From an uncultured Collinsella sp. (lineage in GTDB: Bacteria > Actinomycetota > Coriobacteriia > Coriobacteriales > Coriobacteriaceae), in NCBI GenBank assembly GCA_900541135.1, contig UQIG01000034.1, forward strand, positions 1 to 21,447: a stretch of 21,447 nucleotides of DNA, written 5' to 3'. This document shows, piece by piece, positions 1-6,489 of the stretch. Both the position numbers and the translations under genes were made by a program. The first letter of the stretch is position 1. The number at the start of each line of letters is the position of its first letter. The notes beneath the pieces are model-generated. The model made no database searches, was not told the origin of the DNA, and saw only the letters and a program-made list of their open reading frames with translations.

Positions 1-786
1 GGCAAGACCTTCACCGTGCGCACCGGCGACCTCATCGCCGCGCTCGGCGGGGCCGGCGCCTTTACCGCGGGCGCCCGCGTGGTCGCCGTGTACAACGCGC
101 CGCTCAACAGCGCATGCAACCACGGCATCGCGAAGGGCAACCCCAACGAGGTCTACCTGCGCTACCCGCGCTCTCCCTTTGCCGATCAGTCCGGCGACGC
201 CGGCTTCACCCACACGCCGAGCGACGATGCGTGCGCCTACACCTGGGATCTCGCGCTCACCAAGCGCGGCAGCGACGGCGACAAGCCGCTTGCCGGGGCG
301 GTTCTGAGCATCGCCGACGACCGCGGTCGCACACTGGCGGCCGATGGCACGTGGGATGCGGAGGGCAAGGCCACCGTCACCACGGGCGAGGACGGCCGCG
401 TGACCGTCTCAGGCGTGGACTCGGGCAAGCTGGAGGTCCGCGAGCTCAAGGCGCCCAAGGGCTACACCGCCTTTGAGGGCACGTGCTCCGTGACGGTCAA
501 GGCCGAGGGCTTGGACGTCGACCAGGTGGCCGCCGCCAAGCCCAAGCTCACCATCACGGCCGAGTCGCCCCTGCGCGCCGACAGCGCGGACGGGTCGACG
601 GGCAGCCTGGAGGCGTCGCTCATCAACACGCCCACCGGCACACCCCCTAGCATTACCACCGGAGGCTTTATGCCCTCGACTGGCGATATGGCAATGTACG
701 CCGCGGCCGCCGCAGCGGTCGCCGGAGCCGCGCTCATCGTGGTCGCGCTCCTGGTCAAGCGGGGAGGTGGCAGCCATAAAGAGTAG
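1..786 (+). CDS. Cna_B-type LPXTG surface/pilus protein, 3' part only
   Basis: The frame is open from base 1, so the 5' end lies outside the window and the GTG at 16 is not the start. The visible part has a Cna_B/SpaA-like beta domain (about 241-510), starting LTKRGSDGDKPLAGA and ending VRELKAPKGY. In the family these ends carry the Lys and Glu of an intramolecular isopeptide bond. The C-terminus is a cell-wall sorting signal: MPSTG at 670-684, a hydrophobic Ala-rich helix, then KRGGGSHKE. The first motif residue is Met where Leu is usual. It lies 108 bp before a complete pilin and near a class C sortase, so it is probably the tip or accessory subunit of the same pilus. Which subunit it is cannot be told without the N-terminal part. 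Confidence 0.88.
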   Translation, partial: GKTFTVRTGDLIAALGGAGAFTAGARVVAVYNAPLNSACNHGIAKGNPNEVYLRYPRSPFADQSGDAGFTHTPSDDACAYTWDLALTKRGSDGDKPLAGAVLSIADDRGRTLAADGTWDAEGKATVTTGEDGRVTVSGVDSGKLEVRELKAPKGYTAFEGTCSVTVKAEGLDVDQVAAAKPKLTITAESPLRADSADGSTGSLEASLINTPTGTPPSITTGGFMPSTGDMAMYAAAAAAVAGAALIVVALLVKRGGGSHKE

Positions 787-894
787 CTGGCAGCCCCACA
801 GAGAGCGGGGCGAGACGTAGCGAAGTAGATGCTAAGACACAGACAGACGATGACCGATCGAATGGGAATCAACCGGAAAACGGAGGAAAAGAAG

Positions 895-2568
895 ATGAGC
901 ATGAACAAGAACATCGCACGCCTGGCAGTAACCGCCGGCCTCACAGCAGCGCTGAGCTTCGGTGGCGTGATGGCTCCGGTTACGATGGCGTTTGCTGAGG
1001 ATGACGCCGATACGATCACCATCACGCAGAGTGCGAACAATGGGGTCACCAATTTCAAGGCGTACCAGATCTTTAAGGCCGATGTCGTGGACAAGGACGG
1101 GCGGAAGGTCGCGTCCAACGTCAAGTGGGCGAACGAAAAAGCGGAGGCTGCCGTTCTCGGCGTCCTTACGGCTGAAAAAGTGCCGGGCATCACCAATTCG
1201 TCGACCGCGCAGGAGGTCGCCGACTATCTTTCAACGACGATCATGGATACCACTCCGGCCACGGTCGTGAAAAAGGACGATCTTCTCAATAAGATTGCCC
1301 GGGCTGTCGAAGAAGCCGCGCCCTCGACCGGCCAGTCTTTTACTGCTAATACCCAATTTACCGCCCAGGACAAGGGCTATTACCTGTTCATGACCGATAC
1401 CTCTTCGATTGGAACCAAGAACGATCATGCCGGTAGGAAGCAGACCGGCACCTCGCCGATCTTCGCCGTCGTGGGCGGCAAAGCCGTGAGGGTTACCGAG
1501 AAGACCAACATTCCTACGGTCGAGAAGAAGGTCAGGGACGACAAGCCCGGCAGCGATTGGGCCGACAAGGCTGACTCCCAGATGGGTCAGAATGTCGAGT
1601 ACCAACTGACCGGCACCGTCGCCAAGAACGTCGATACGTTTGATACGTATTACTACCAGTTCTATGACGAGCTCTCTGCCGGCCTGACCGCCGATGAGAA
1701 TTCCGTTAAGGTCAATATCGACGGGACCGAGATTAACGCTTCCAAGTTTGCGAAGAATGTCTCCAAGCCCGATGCGAACGGTAAAACCGTCTTGACGGTG
1801 ACGTTTGAAAACCTTAAGGCTGCAGGGGTGAACATCACCGAGCGTTCTCAGGTTGTCGTCACCTACACCGCCATGCTCGATCCCGGTAAGGCGGTCGTTG
1901 TCGGCGGCGCGGGCAACGACAACAGCGTCAAGCTCGTCTATTCCAACAACCCCGGCCACGACTCCATGGGTGAGTCTGTGCCCGATACCGTCCGCGATTA
2001 CACCTATGCTCTCAAGCTCATCAAGGAAGATTTTGACGATAGCACCAAGCTCAAGGACGTTAAGTTTACCATCAAGGCTACGGGCGCTGACGAGCTTGAG
2101 TCTGGCGTGGAGGGCAAGCAGTTTGTTCAGAAGAATGGTTCGCTTGGCAATACTGAATACGTGTTTCAGACTAACGAGAATGGTGAAATCAGCGTTAAAG
2201 GCCTCGATGCCGGCACTTACACGGTGCATGAGGTCGAGGACAGTAACCCTGGCTACAACACTCTGCCCGACTTCACCTTTACAATCTCGACTGTAAAGGA
2301 TGACGGCACCGACAGCCTCAAGCAGCCCGAAGGAGAAAATGCCCTGCGTGTTACTGCCAGCAAGTCGAATGCCGCTCTTGTTGATGAGCCTCGCTTTGTC
2401 GACGACACCGTTATCCTCACCGTCAAGAACAAGAAGGGCTCCAACCTCCCGCTGACCGGCCTCAACGGCGTGACCTTCACTTGGATCGCTGGTGGCGCGG
2501 TGCTGTGCATCGGCGTGGCACACCTCATCCGCAGCCGTAAGCAGGCTGAGGAGTCCGAGCAGGAGTAA
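895..2568 (+). CDS. Major (backbone-type) isopeptide-forming pilin, LPLTG anchored
   Basis: I chose ATG 895 because GGAGG (882-886) lies 8 nt upstream; in-frame ATGs from 829 have no such site. The 557-aa product begins with a signal peptide (MSMNKNIARL..., likely cleaved after AFA, residue 34). From about residue 205 a FimA-type D2 domain begins with NIPTVEKKVRDD, where the Lys residues are candidates for the isopeptide bond or inter-subunit linkage. A Cna_B-like domain runs from about 371 (ALKLIKED) to 460, with its Glu near 446 (VHEVED). LPLTG is at 518-522, followed by a membrane helix and an RSRKQ tail. In the family a class C sortase cleaves at T-G and polymerises subunits through a pilin lysine. 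The strong terminator at 2669 ends the transcript. The role as shaft subunit is inferred from domain order and length. Confidence 0.9.
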   Translation: MSMNKNIARLAVTAGLTAALSFGGVMAPVTMAFAEDDADTITITQSANNGVTNFKAYQIFKADVVDKDGRKVASNVKWANEKAEAAVLGVLTAEKVPGITNSSTAQEVADYLSTTIMDTTPATVVKKDDLLNKIARAVEEAAPSTGQSFTANTQFTAQDKGYYLFMTDTSSIGTKNDHAGRKQTGTSPIFAVVGGKAVRVTEKTNIPTVEKKVRDDKPGSDWADKADSQMGQNVEYQLTGTVAKNVDTFDTYYYQFYDELSAGLTADENSVKVNIDGTEINASKFAKNVSKPDANGKTVLTVTFENLKAAGVNITERSQVVVTYTAMLDPGKAVVVGGAGNDNSVKLVYSNNPGHDSMGESVPDTVRDYTYALKLIKEDFDDSTKLKDVKFTIKATGADELESGVEGKQFVQKNGSLGNTEYVFQTNENGEISVKGLDAGTYTVHEVEDSNPGYNTLPDFTFTISTVKDDGTDSLKQPEGENALRVTASKSNAALVDEPRFVDDTVILTVKNKKGSNLPLTGLNGVTFTWIAGGAVLCIGVAHLIRSRKQAEESEQE

Positions 2569-2668
2569 CGCTCGCTCACCCATCCCTTTGGCAGGTGGGA
2601 TGTGATGGCCATGAGACTTGCGGACACTTTTCTCGTCCATCCACGTTCTTGCTTTGCTATTCTCTTTT

Positions 2669-2707
2669 CGGGGCAGACTCCGCACTGGAGTTTGCCCCGT
2701 TCTTTTT
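2669..2707 (+). terminator. Rho-independent terminator of the pilin transcript
   Basis: A 13-bp stem (2669-2681 with 2687-2699, one G-U) has a 5-nt loop GCACT and is followed by TTCTTTTT. It is about 100 bp past the pilin stop codon. It implies that the genes behind it, including the sortase, have their own promoter or depend on read-through. Confidence 0.85.
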
Positions 2708-2724
2708 GGATAACACAGGCAGCC

Positions 2725-2880
2725 TCCACCGTCCGATGCGGACTCATCCGTCATCGCGTTTCTTGACTCGTATGAAGTTCGGTTTAAGGTCCGTAGGCGC
2801 ACGCGCAGTGCGGACGGTGGAAGGCATTTGCGCCGCAACAAGCGCAAATAAGAATGCCCGGGGGTCGGATTCCGGGCATT
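2725..2880. repeat. Cluster of three consecutive inverted repeats
   Basis: TCCACCGTCCG (2725-2735) is exactly complementary to 2811-2821 and encloses 75 nt. Directly after it come ATTTGCGC (2826-2833) with GCGCAAAT (2842-2849), then AATGCCCGG (2853-2861) with CCGGGCATT (2872-2880). The last hairpin has only a weak T run after it on the plus strand. On the minus strand it is followed by TTCTTATTT, so it could terminate in that direction. No convincing ORF covers the stretch. It may be a small structured RNA or a decayed mobile repeat. Confidence 0.5.
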
Positions 2881-2954
2881 TAACAAAAGCTGAAAACTAG
2901 GCCGCCCGCGCTCCCAAACATTTACGCGGGGTGCGTCGTTTTCTATTGATATTG

Positions 2955-2984
2955 TATCCCGAATCGCCCCGCCGATCTGGGATA
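2955..2984. promoter_or_regulatory. Inverted repeat upstream of the HTH/nucleotidyltransferase pair
   Basis: TATCCCGAATC (2955-2965) and GATCTGGGATA (2974-2984) are complementary at 9 of 11 positions around an 8-nt GC-rich spacer. The site lies in AT-rich DNA about 60 bp ahead of the proposed -10 box at 3046. It is a possible operator; there is no direct evidence of binding. Confidence 0.35.
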
Positions 2985-3045
2985 TTCTGAAAACTCAAAT
3001 ATAGGCTTAGGCACGAACGGAATCTCATTAATTCCGAAAATTATG

Positions 3046-3069
3046 TATAATTCCAATATAAACTGGAAT
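3046..3069 (+). promoter_or_regulatory. -10 box and overlapping palindromic operator
   Basis: TATAAT (3046-3051) directly follows TG. No clear -35 is visible. The 20-bp inverted repeat ATTCCAAT-ATAA-ACTGGAAT (3050-3069, 7 of 8 pairs) overlaps the end of the -10 and the expected transcription start. This is where an autoregulating HTH antitoxin would bind. The -10 also argues that translation begins after 3070 and not at the ATG at 3043. Confidence 0.5.
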
Positions 3070-3081
3070 CAAACGAAAACG

Positions 3082-4050
3082 ATGGAAATGAACGAAGCGC
3101 TAATCTACTTACAAGAAGCACTAGGCCTCTCCGCCAAGGCCAAAATTTGGCCTGGATCCGCACGCTTGCCGCTGCATCTGCGGGCGATTGAGGTCCGCGC
3201 TGTTGACGCAAACGGTTTTTCGTTTTTGCTTGCAAGTTTGCCTACTGGCGTCGGGCTTCCCGAGGCTAAGAGAGTCTATAGTCAGCTATCCTTGCGCGCG
3301 GAGACTCCTGTTGTCGTTTCGTTTCCTGATGCCAATGCACGTCAGCGCAAAGCATTGATCGCACAAGGGATTCCCTTTGTCTGCCCAGGTAGACAGGCTT
3401 TTCTTCCATTTATGGGCACAGCCTGCACGGAGAGGGGCGGTGCCCGGTTTCGCAATCGCGCGACCAAGATGTCACCCAACGCACAGGCTGCCGCAATCTG
3501 GGGAGTAGCCCAGGAGCCATATCGTCCCTATGACCTTTGTCGTGCGCTTGGGATTTCGGCAAGCCGCGCGAGTGAGGCCATAACCGAGCTTGTTGACAGG
3601 GGGCTCGCGAGGCGCGAGCGTCGCGAGCGACGTGTCGTCGTGTTCCCTGTTGCTGTTGATCTTTTGCTCAGTGAGCACATGGCAGAGCTCTCCTCGCCTG
3701 TCTCGAAGGTCTTTTTTGCAAGGAAGACGCCGCAGATCGACTGTCTTGTTGACGCCGGGGAGACGGCGCTCGCCGCGCGTTCGATGCTCGCTGCGCCGGG
3801 CATGGAACAAAAGGCCGTCTTAAGAAGTGCATGGCGTCAACTGAGCGACCTCGAAGTCGCAGACGGGGAGTTGCCGGATAACGAGACGGCGATGATCCAA
3901 GTGTGGCGCTATGCGCCCGTGTTTGCCGACTCCTCCCGTGTCGACAACATTTCGCTTGCGCTATCTTTGGCGGCAATCGACGATGAGCGAATTCAGCTCG
4001 AAGTCGATCGCATGTTTGGAAGGGAATATCCATGGCAAGAAGCGCTGTAG
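3082..4050 (+). CDS. Winged-helix DNA-binding protein, AbiEi-like/MarR-like antitoxin candidate
   Basis: The start is placed at ATG 3082 (322 aa); ATG 3088 is equally possible. The in-frame ATG 3043 lies at the -10 box and palindrome. No strong Shine-Dalgarno site is visible, so translation may be weak or near-leaderless. The N-terminal part (to about 110) is a mixed alpha/beta region ending in a motif like RKALIAQGIPFVCPGRQAFLPFMG. At about 151-190, DLCRALGISASRASEAITELVDRGLARRERRERRVVVFP reads as a winged helix with a basic wing. The C-terminal 120 residues are not recognised. The gene overlaps the nucleotidyltransferase behind it by 19 bp, the usual order of antitoxin then toxin in AbiE-type systems. 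In AbiEi proteins the wHTH is N-terminal; here it is central, so the family is not a clean match. The antitoxin role is inferred. Confidence 0.7.
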   Translation: MEMNEALIYLQEALGLSAKAKIWPGSARLPLHLRAIEVRAVDANGFSFLLASLPTGVGLPEAKRVYSQLSLRAETPVVVSFPDANARQRKALIAQGIPFVCPGRQAFLPFMGTACTERGGARFRNRATKMSPNAQAAAIWGVAQEPYRPYDLCRALGISASRASEAITELVDRGLARRERRERRVVVFPVAVDLLLSEHMAELSSPVSKVFFARKTPQIDCLVDAGETALAARSMLAAPGMEQKAVLRSAWRQLSDLEVADGELPDNETAMIQVWRYAPVFADSSRVDNISLALSLAAIDDERIQLEVDRMFGREYPWQEAL

Positions 4051-4865
4051 AAGGTTTTCAAGAATTTCAGCAGCATATGCAAGAAGCTGCAGGATCGTAT
4101 GCCCTTATCGGCGGCACGGCATGCGATATTTTGCTCGCGGAGGCGGGACTTCCGTTTAGGGCGACTCACGATTTTGATGTGGTAATTGTCGCCGATGACC
4201 GGTTGCCTCAGACGGCAGAAGCTATATGGACTTTGGTGCGTGATGGCGGTTACCGCTGCGGCTGGGGCGAAGGCAAAGGCTCGTGTTTTTATCGGTTTAC
4301 AGAGCCTAAGAGGCCGGGTTACCCCCATATGATTGAACTCTTCGCGAAGTGCCCCGACTTTCTAAAGGGTCGTGAGGGGATTGATGTGGCGCCAATTCAC
4401 GTTGATGAAAACATAAGCAGTCTTTCGGCAATTTTGTTGGACGATGCTTACTATAGCTTGTTCCTTCAGGGAATTCGGACCGTAGGCGGCGTTTCGGTCC
4501 TGGGTACGGAATACATTGTCCCGTTCAAAGCGAAGGCGTATCTCGACCTAAAAGCTAGAAGGGAAGCGGGGGAGAACGTTGATTCGAGGAAGGTAAAAAA
4601 GCATAAACGCGATGCGCTGAGGCTTGCTCAGCTGCTTGGCGAGTCGGAAGGTGTCGACCTGGGCGGAGAACTGAAGGACGATATGCTTGCGTTTGTTAAA
4701 GATTGCGAGGTGGGCGACGTCAATCTGAAACAGATCGGGGTTGCGGGCGCAACGATGGTGCAGTTGCTCGAGACGATGAAAGCAACATATGGCTTGATTG
4801 GTAGAGGGGGTGCGTGGCCCGGACGGTGCAGTCTAGCTGCGTTGTCCGGCGCGGAAGTTCGCTAA
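4032..4865 (+). CDS. AbiEii-like nucleotidyltransferase, probable toxin
   Basis: The 277-aa product starts at ATG 4032 inside the upstream gene (19-bp overlap), with GGAAGGGA just before it. The N-terminus has a polymerase-beta-type nucleotidyltransferase signature: LIGGTACDIL (GG at 27-28), then FRATHDFDVVIV with the Asp pair at 47 and 49. PFKAKAYLDLKARRE and a later basic stretch KVKKHKRDALRL resemble the Lys/Asp motifs of AbiEii/MenT-type enzymes. Known relatives add nucleotides to tRNA or other targets and arrest growth. The partner HTH protein would silence it by type IV-like antagonism or by repression. The target here is unknown. Base composition is more AT-rich than in the flanking sortase, fitting acquisition. 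A housekeeping nucleotidyltransferase is less likely because of the linked HTH gene. Confidence 0.7.
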   Translation: MARSAVEGFQEFQQHMQEAAGSYALIGGTACDILLAEAGLPFRATHDFDVVIVADDRLPQTAEAIWTLVRDGGYRCGWGEGKGSCFYRFTEPKRPGYPHMIELFAKCPDFLKGREGIDVAPIHVDENISSLSAILLDDAYYSLFLQGIRTVGGVSVLGTEYIVPFKAKAYLDLKARREAGENVDSRKVKKHKRDALRLAQLLGESEGVDLGGELKDDMLAFVKDCEVGDVNLKQIGVAGATMVQLLETMKATYGLIGRGGAWPGRCSLAALSGAEVR

Positions 4866-4914
4866 TCGGCTATTATTTGTTTAGACAACCTGAGCTGTAG
4901 AGGAGTGACCGGCG

Positions 4915-5853
4915 ATGGTGCAGGGCGCCAAACATATGAAGAGCAATAACGCCGCGGACAACGGCGGCTCAAGCCCTCAGCCCAAACCTCAACCAAAGCC
5001 CAAGCGCCGTCGCAAGCGACTGCCGCGCTGGGCCGACCGGCTCATCACCATCGTCATCATCCTTATTGGCGTGGGCCTTATGACCTGGCCGTGGATCTTG
5101 GACCGGCTCGAGGCCTCGGGCGTGTTCAACCAGATCGGCACCGTGTCCAGCACCGTGGACGCGCTGTCTGCCGAGGAGCGCGAGCGCATCCTGCTCCAGG
5201 CGCGCTCCTTTAACGAGCAGCTGGCGGGCGAGGCCACCGAGCTTCCCGCCGACCAGATTGAGCCCTACGCCCAGCAGCTCATCTTTGACCGCGACCCCAT
5301 GATGAGCTGGGTCGAGATCCCCTCCATCGACGTGAGCATGCCCATCTACCACGGCACGAGCGAAGAAGTCCTTATGGCGGGCGTCGGCCACCTGGAGGGC
5401 ACGAGCCTGCCGGTGGGCGGCACCTCGACGCATTGCGTGCTCACCGCGCACTCGGGTATGCGCAACCTGAGCATGTTCGACGACATTCACTCGCTGGAGC
5501 CCGGCGACCTGGTGCTGCTGCACACCATGAACAAGACGCTCGCCTACAAGATGGTGGACTCCGAGGTGGTGCTGCCCGAGGAGATGGAGTCGCTGACCAT
5601 CGAGCCCGGCGCCGACAAGGTGACGCTCGTCACCTGCACGCCCTACGGCGTGAACGACCATCGCCTGCTGGTGCATTGCGTGCGCACCAAGTACAACAAG
5701 AAGGACGTCGACAAGCAAAAGTCACTGGCCGGCCGCCACTGGGGCAAGCGCGAGTTTGCCGTGCTCATCGTGGTCGTGGCCATTGTGCTGTTGCTGCTGG
5801 ACATCGTGATCCATGCGGTCCGCAAGCGCCGCAAGGCCAAGGCCTCGGCATAA
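4915..5853 (+). CDS. Class C (pilus-polymerising) sortase
   Basis: ATG 4915 follows AGGAG (4901-4905) at 9 nt. The 312-aa protein has a basic proline-rich cytoplasmic start (PQPKPQPKPKRRRKR), a membrane helix (about 42-62), the sortase domain, and a second C-terminal helix (about 281-301) followed by RKRRKAKA. Two membrane helices are typical of class C enzymes. The catalytic residues are visible: His179 in LTAHSGM, Cys241 in TLVTCTPYG, and Arg250 in NDHRLLVH. It would cleave the LPLTG pilin and join it to a lysine of the next subunit at the outer membrane face. DRDPMMSW (126-133) might correspond to the active-site lid region, but its aromatic residue is not obvious. The gene is separated from the pilins by a terminator and the HTH/nucleotidyltransferase pair. 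Confidence 0.93.
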   Translation: MVQGAKHMKSNNAADNGGSSPQPKPQPKPKRRRKRLPRWADRLITIVIILIGVGLMTWPWILDRLEASGVFNQIGTVSSTVDALSAEERERILLQARSFNEQLAGEATELPADQIEPYAQQLIFDRDPMMSWVEIPSIDVSMPIYHGTSEEVLMAGVGHLEGTSLPVGGTSTHCVLTAHSGMRNLSMFDDIHSLEPGDLVLLHTMNKTLAYKMVDSEVVLPEEMESLTIEPGADKVTLVTCTPYGVNDHRLLVHCVRTKYNKKDVDKQKSLAGRHWGKREFAVLIVVVAIVLLLLDIVIHAVRKRRKAKASA

Positions 5854-5866
5854 GGCATCGTCCAGA

Positions 5867-5901
5867 ACCACCACAATGGGGACAGGCACCTTTGTGGTGG
5901 T
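5867..5901. repeat. REP-like hairpin, ACCACCACAA/TTGTGGTGGT
   Basis: The 10-bp arms (5867-5876 and 5892-5901) are perfectly complementary around a 15-nt loop containing GGGGACAGGCACCT. It starts 14 bp after the sortase stop. No T tract follows, so it is a poor terminator. Elements of this shape are often dispersed in actinobacterial and clostridial genomes; dispersal here is inferred. Confidence 0.6.
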
Positions 5902-5911
5902 CGGGGCTTCT

Positions 5912-5976
5912 AAACCATCGCAACATTCGATGAAAATCGCGATTTTGGTGAAAAGCGTCGAATGTTGTGATGGTTT
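5912..5976. repeat. Long hairpin with nested palindrome
   Basis: The 19-bp arms (5912-5930 and 5958-5976) are complementary throughout, with one G-U at 5920/5968. The loop contains a perfect 14-bp palindrome AAAATCGCGATTTT (5933-5946). It sits between the sortase and gatC, 10 bp after the previous hairpin. The right arm ends in GGTTTT, which could let it terminate sortase transcripts. A mobile repeat of MITE/REP type is the other reading. Confidence 0.7.
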
Positions 5977-6040
5977 TCGTTGCGGGCGCGACGGTTTTCG
6001 TTGTGGGCGAGACGGTTTTCGCTATGGACGGTGCGGTTTC
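5972..6040 (+). repeat. 21-bp tandem repeat, about 3.3 copies
   Basis: Three units beginning GGTTTTCG start at 5972, 5993 and 6014, and a partial unit starts at 6035. The first two differ at 2 of 21 positions; the third is more diverged. The first unit overlaps the right arm of the hairpin before it. The period is a multiple of three, so one frame reads DGFRCGR repeatedly, but that ORF has no other sign of coding. The stretch 5854-6136 otherwise holds no gene I can support. Confidence 0.8.
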
Positions 6041-6136
6041 GTTGCAGAACCGCCAGCCCGCCGCCTGTCAAACGCCGCCCTCGTTACGTTTTCGCTGCAT
6101 TTGGCTAAAGCACCTGCTCCAAGCGGCGTTGCCTTG

Positions 6137-6142
6137 TATACT
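6137..6142 (+). promoter_or_regulatory. -10 box of the gatCAB promoter
   Basis: TATACT is directly preceded by TG, about 35 bp before the gatC start codon. No good -35 is seen at the normal distance, so the assignment is tentative. Confidence 0.4.
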
Positions 6143-6177
6143 AGAGCGGTTTATCTGTTATGCGGAAGGGAGCGCCT

Positions 6178-6489
6178 ATGGCACTCAGCGAGAAAGACGT
6201 GCGCGGCATCGCCGAGTACGCAAAGATCGCACTGACCGATGACGAGCTCACCCAGATGACGTCCTACCTGAACGACGCCGTCCAGATGCTCGAGCCCGTC
6301 CTGCAATATGACTTGCCCGACGTGGAGCCCACGTTCCATCCTATCGGAAGCCTGTCCAACGTGATGGGCGATGACCTGCGCGAGCCCGAGCGCGATCTGC
6401 CGCTCGACGTTGCGCTCGAAAACGCCGGCAGCGCGCGCGACCGCTACTTCCGCGTGCCGTCCATTTTGGGAGAGGGGGAGAGCGAGTAA
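6178..6489 (+). CDS. gatC: Asp-tRNA(Asn)/Glu-tRNA(Gln) amidotransferase subunit C
   Basis: ATG 6178 follows GGAAGGGAG closely; the in-frame ATG 6160 precedes this site and is rejected. The 103-aa size is typical of GatC. The sequence has the family pattern: an N-terminal helix pair (VRGIAEYAKIALTDDELTQM), then a linker with VEPTFHPI, and a C-terminal part reading REPERDLPLDVALENA and FRVPSIL. GatC holds GatA and GatB together in the enzyme that converts misacylated Glu-tRNA(Gln) or Asp-tRNA(Asn) to the correct amide form. Its stop codon overlaps the gatA start by one base, so translation is coupled. Confidence 0.95.
   Translation: MALSEKDVRGIAEYAKIALTDDELTQMTSYLNDAVQMLEPVLQYDLPDVEPTFHPIGSLSNVMGDDLREPERDLPLDVALENAGSARDRYFRVPSILGEGESE

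Noticed and set aside
1231..2886. 551-aa open frame on the minus strand opposite the pilin
   Set aside because: It is the mirror of a strongly supported pilin gene. It has no ribosome site or recognisable domain, and it reads across the strong terminator.
3043..3081. Upstream ATG start for the HTH protein
   Set aside because: It overlaps the TATAAT box and the palindromic operator, so it would not be in the transcript.
5972..6040. CRISPR array
   Set aside because: The repeats are contiguous with no spacers. No array or cas gene was seen anywhere in the window.
5813..6235. 140-aa frame containing DGFRCGR heptapeptide repeats
   Set aside because: The repeats come from the 21-bp DNA repeat. 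The frame starts inside the sortase gene, runs into gatC and has no ribosome site.
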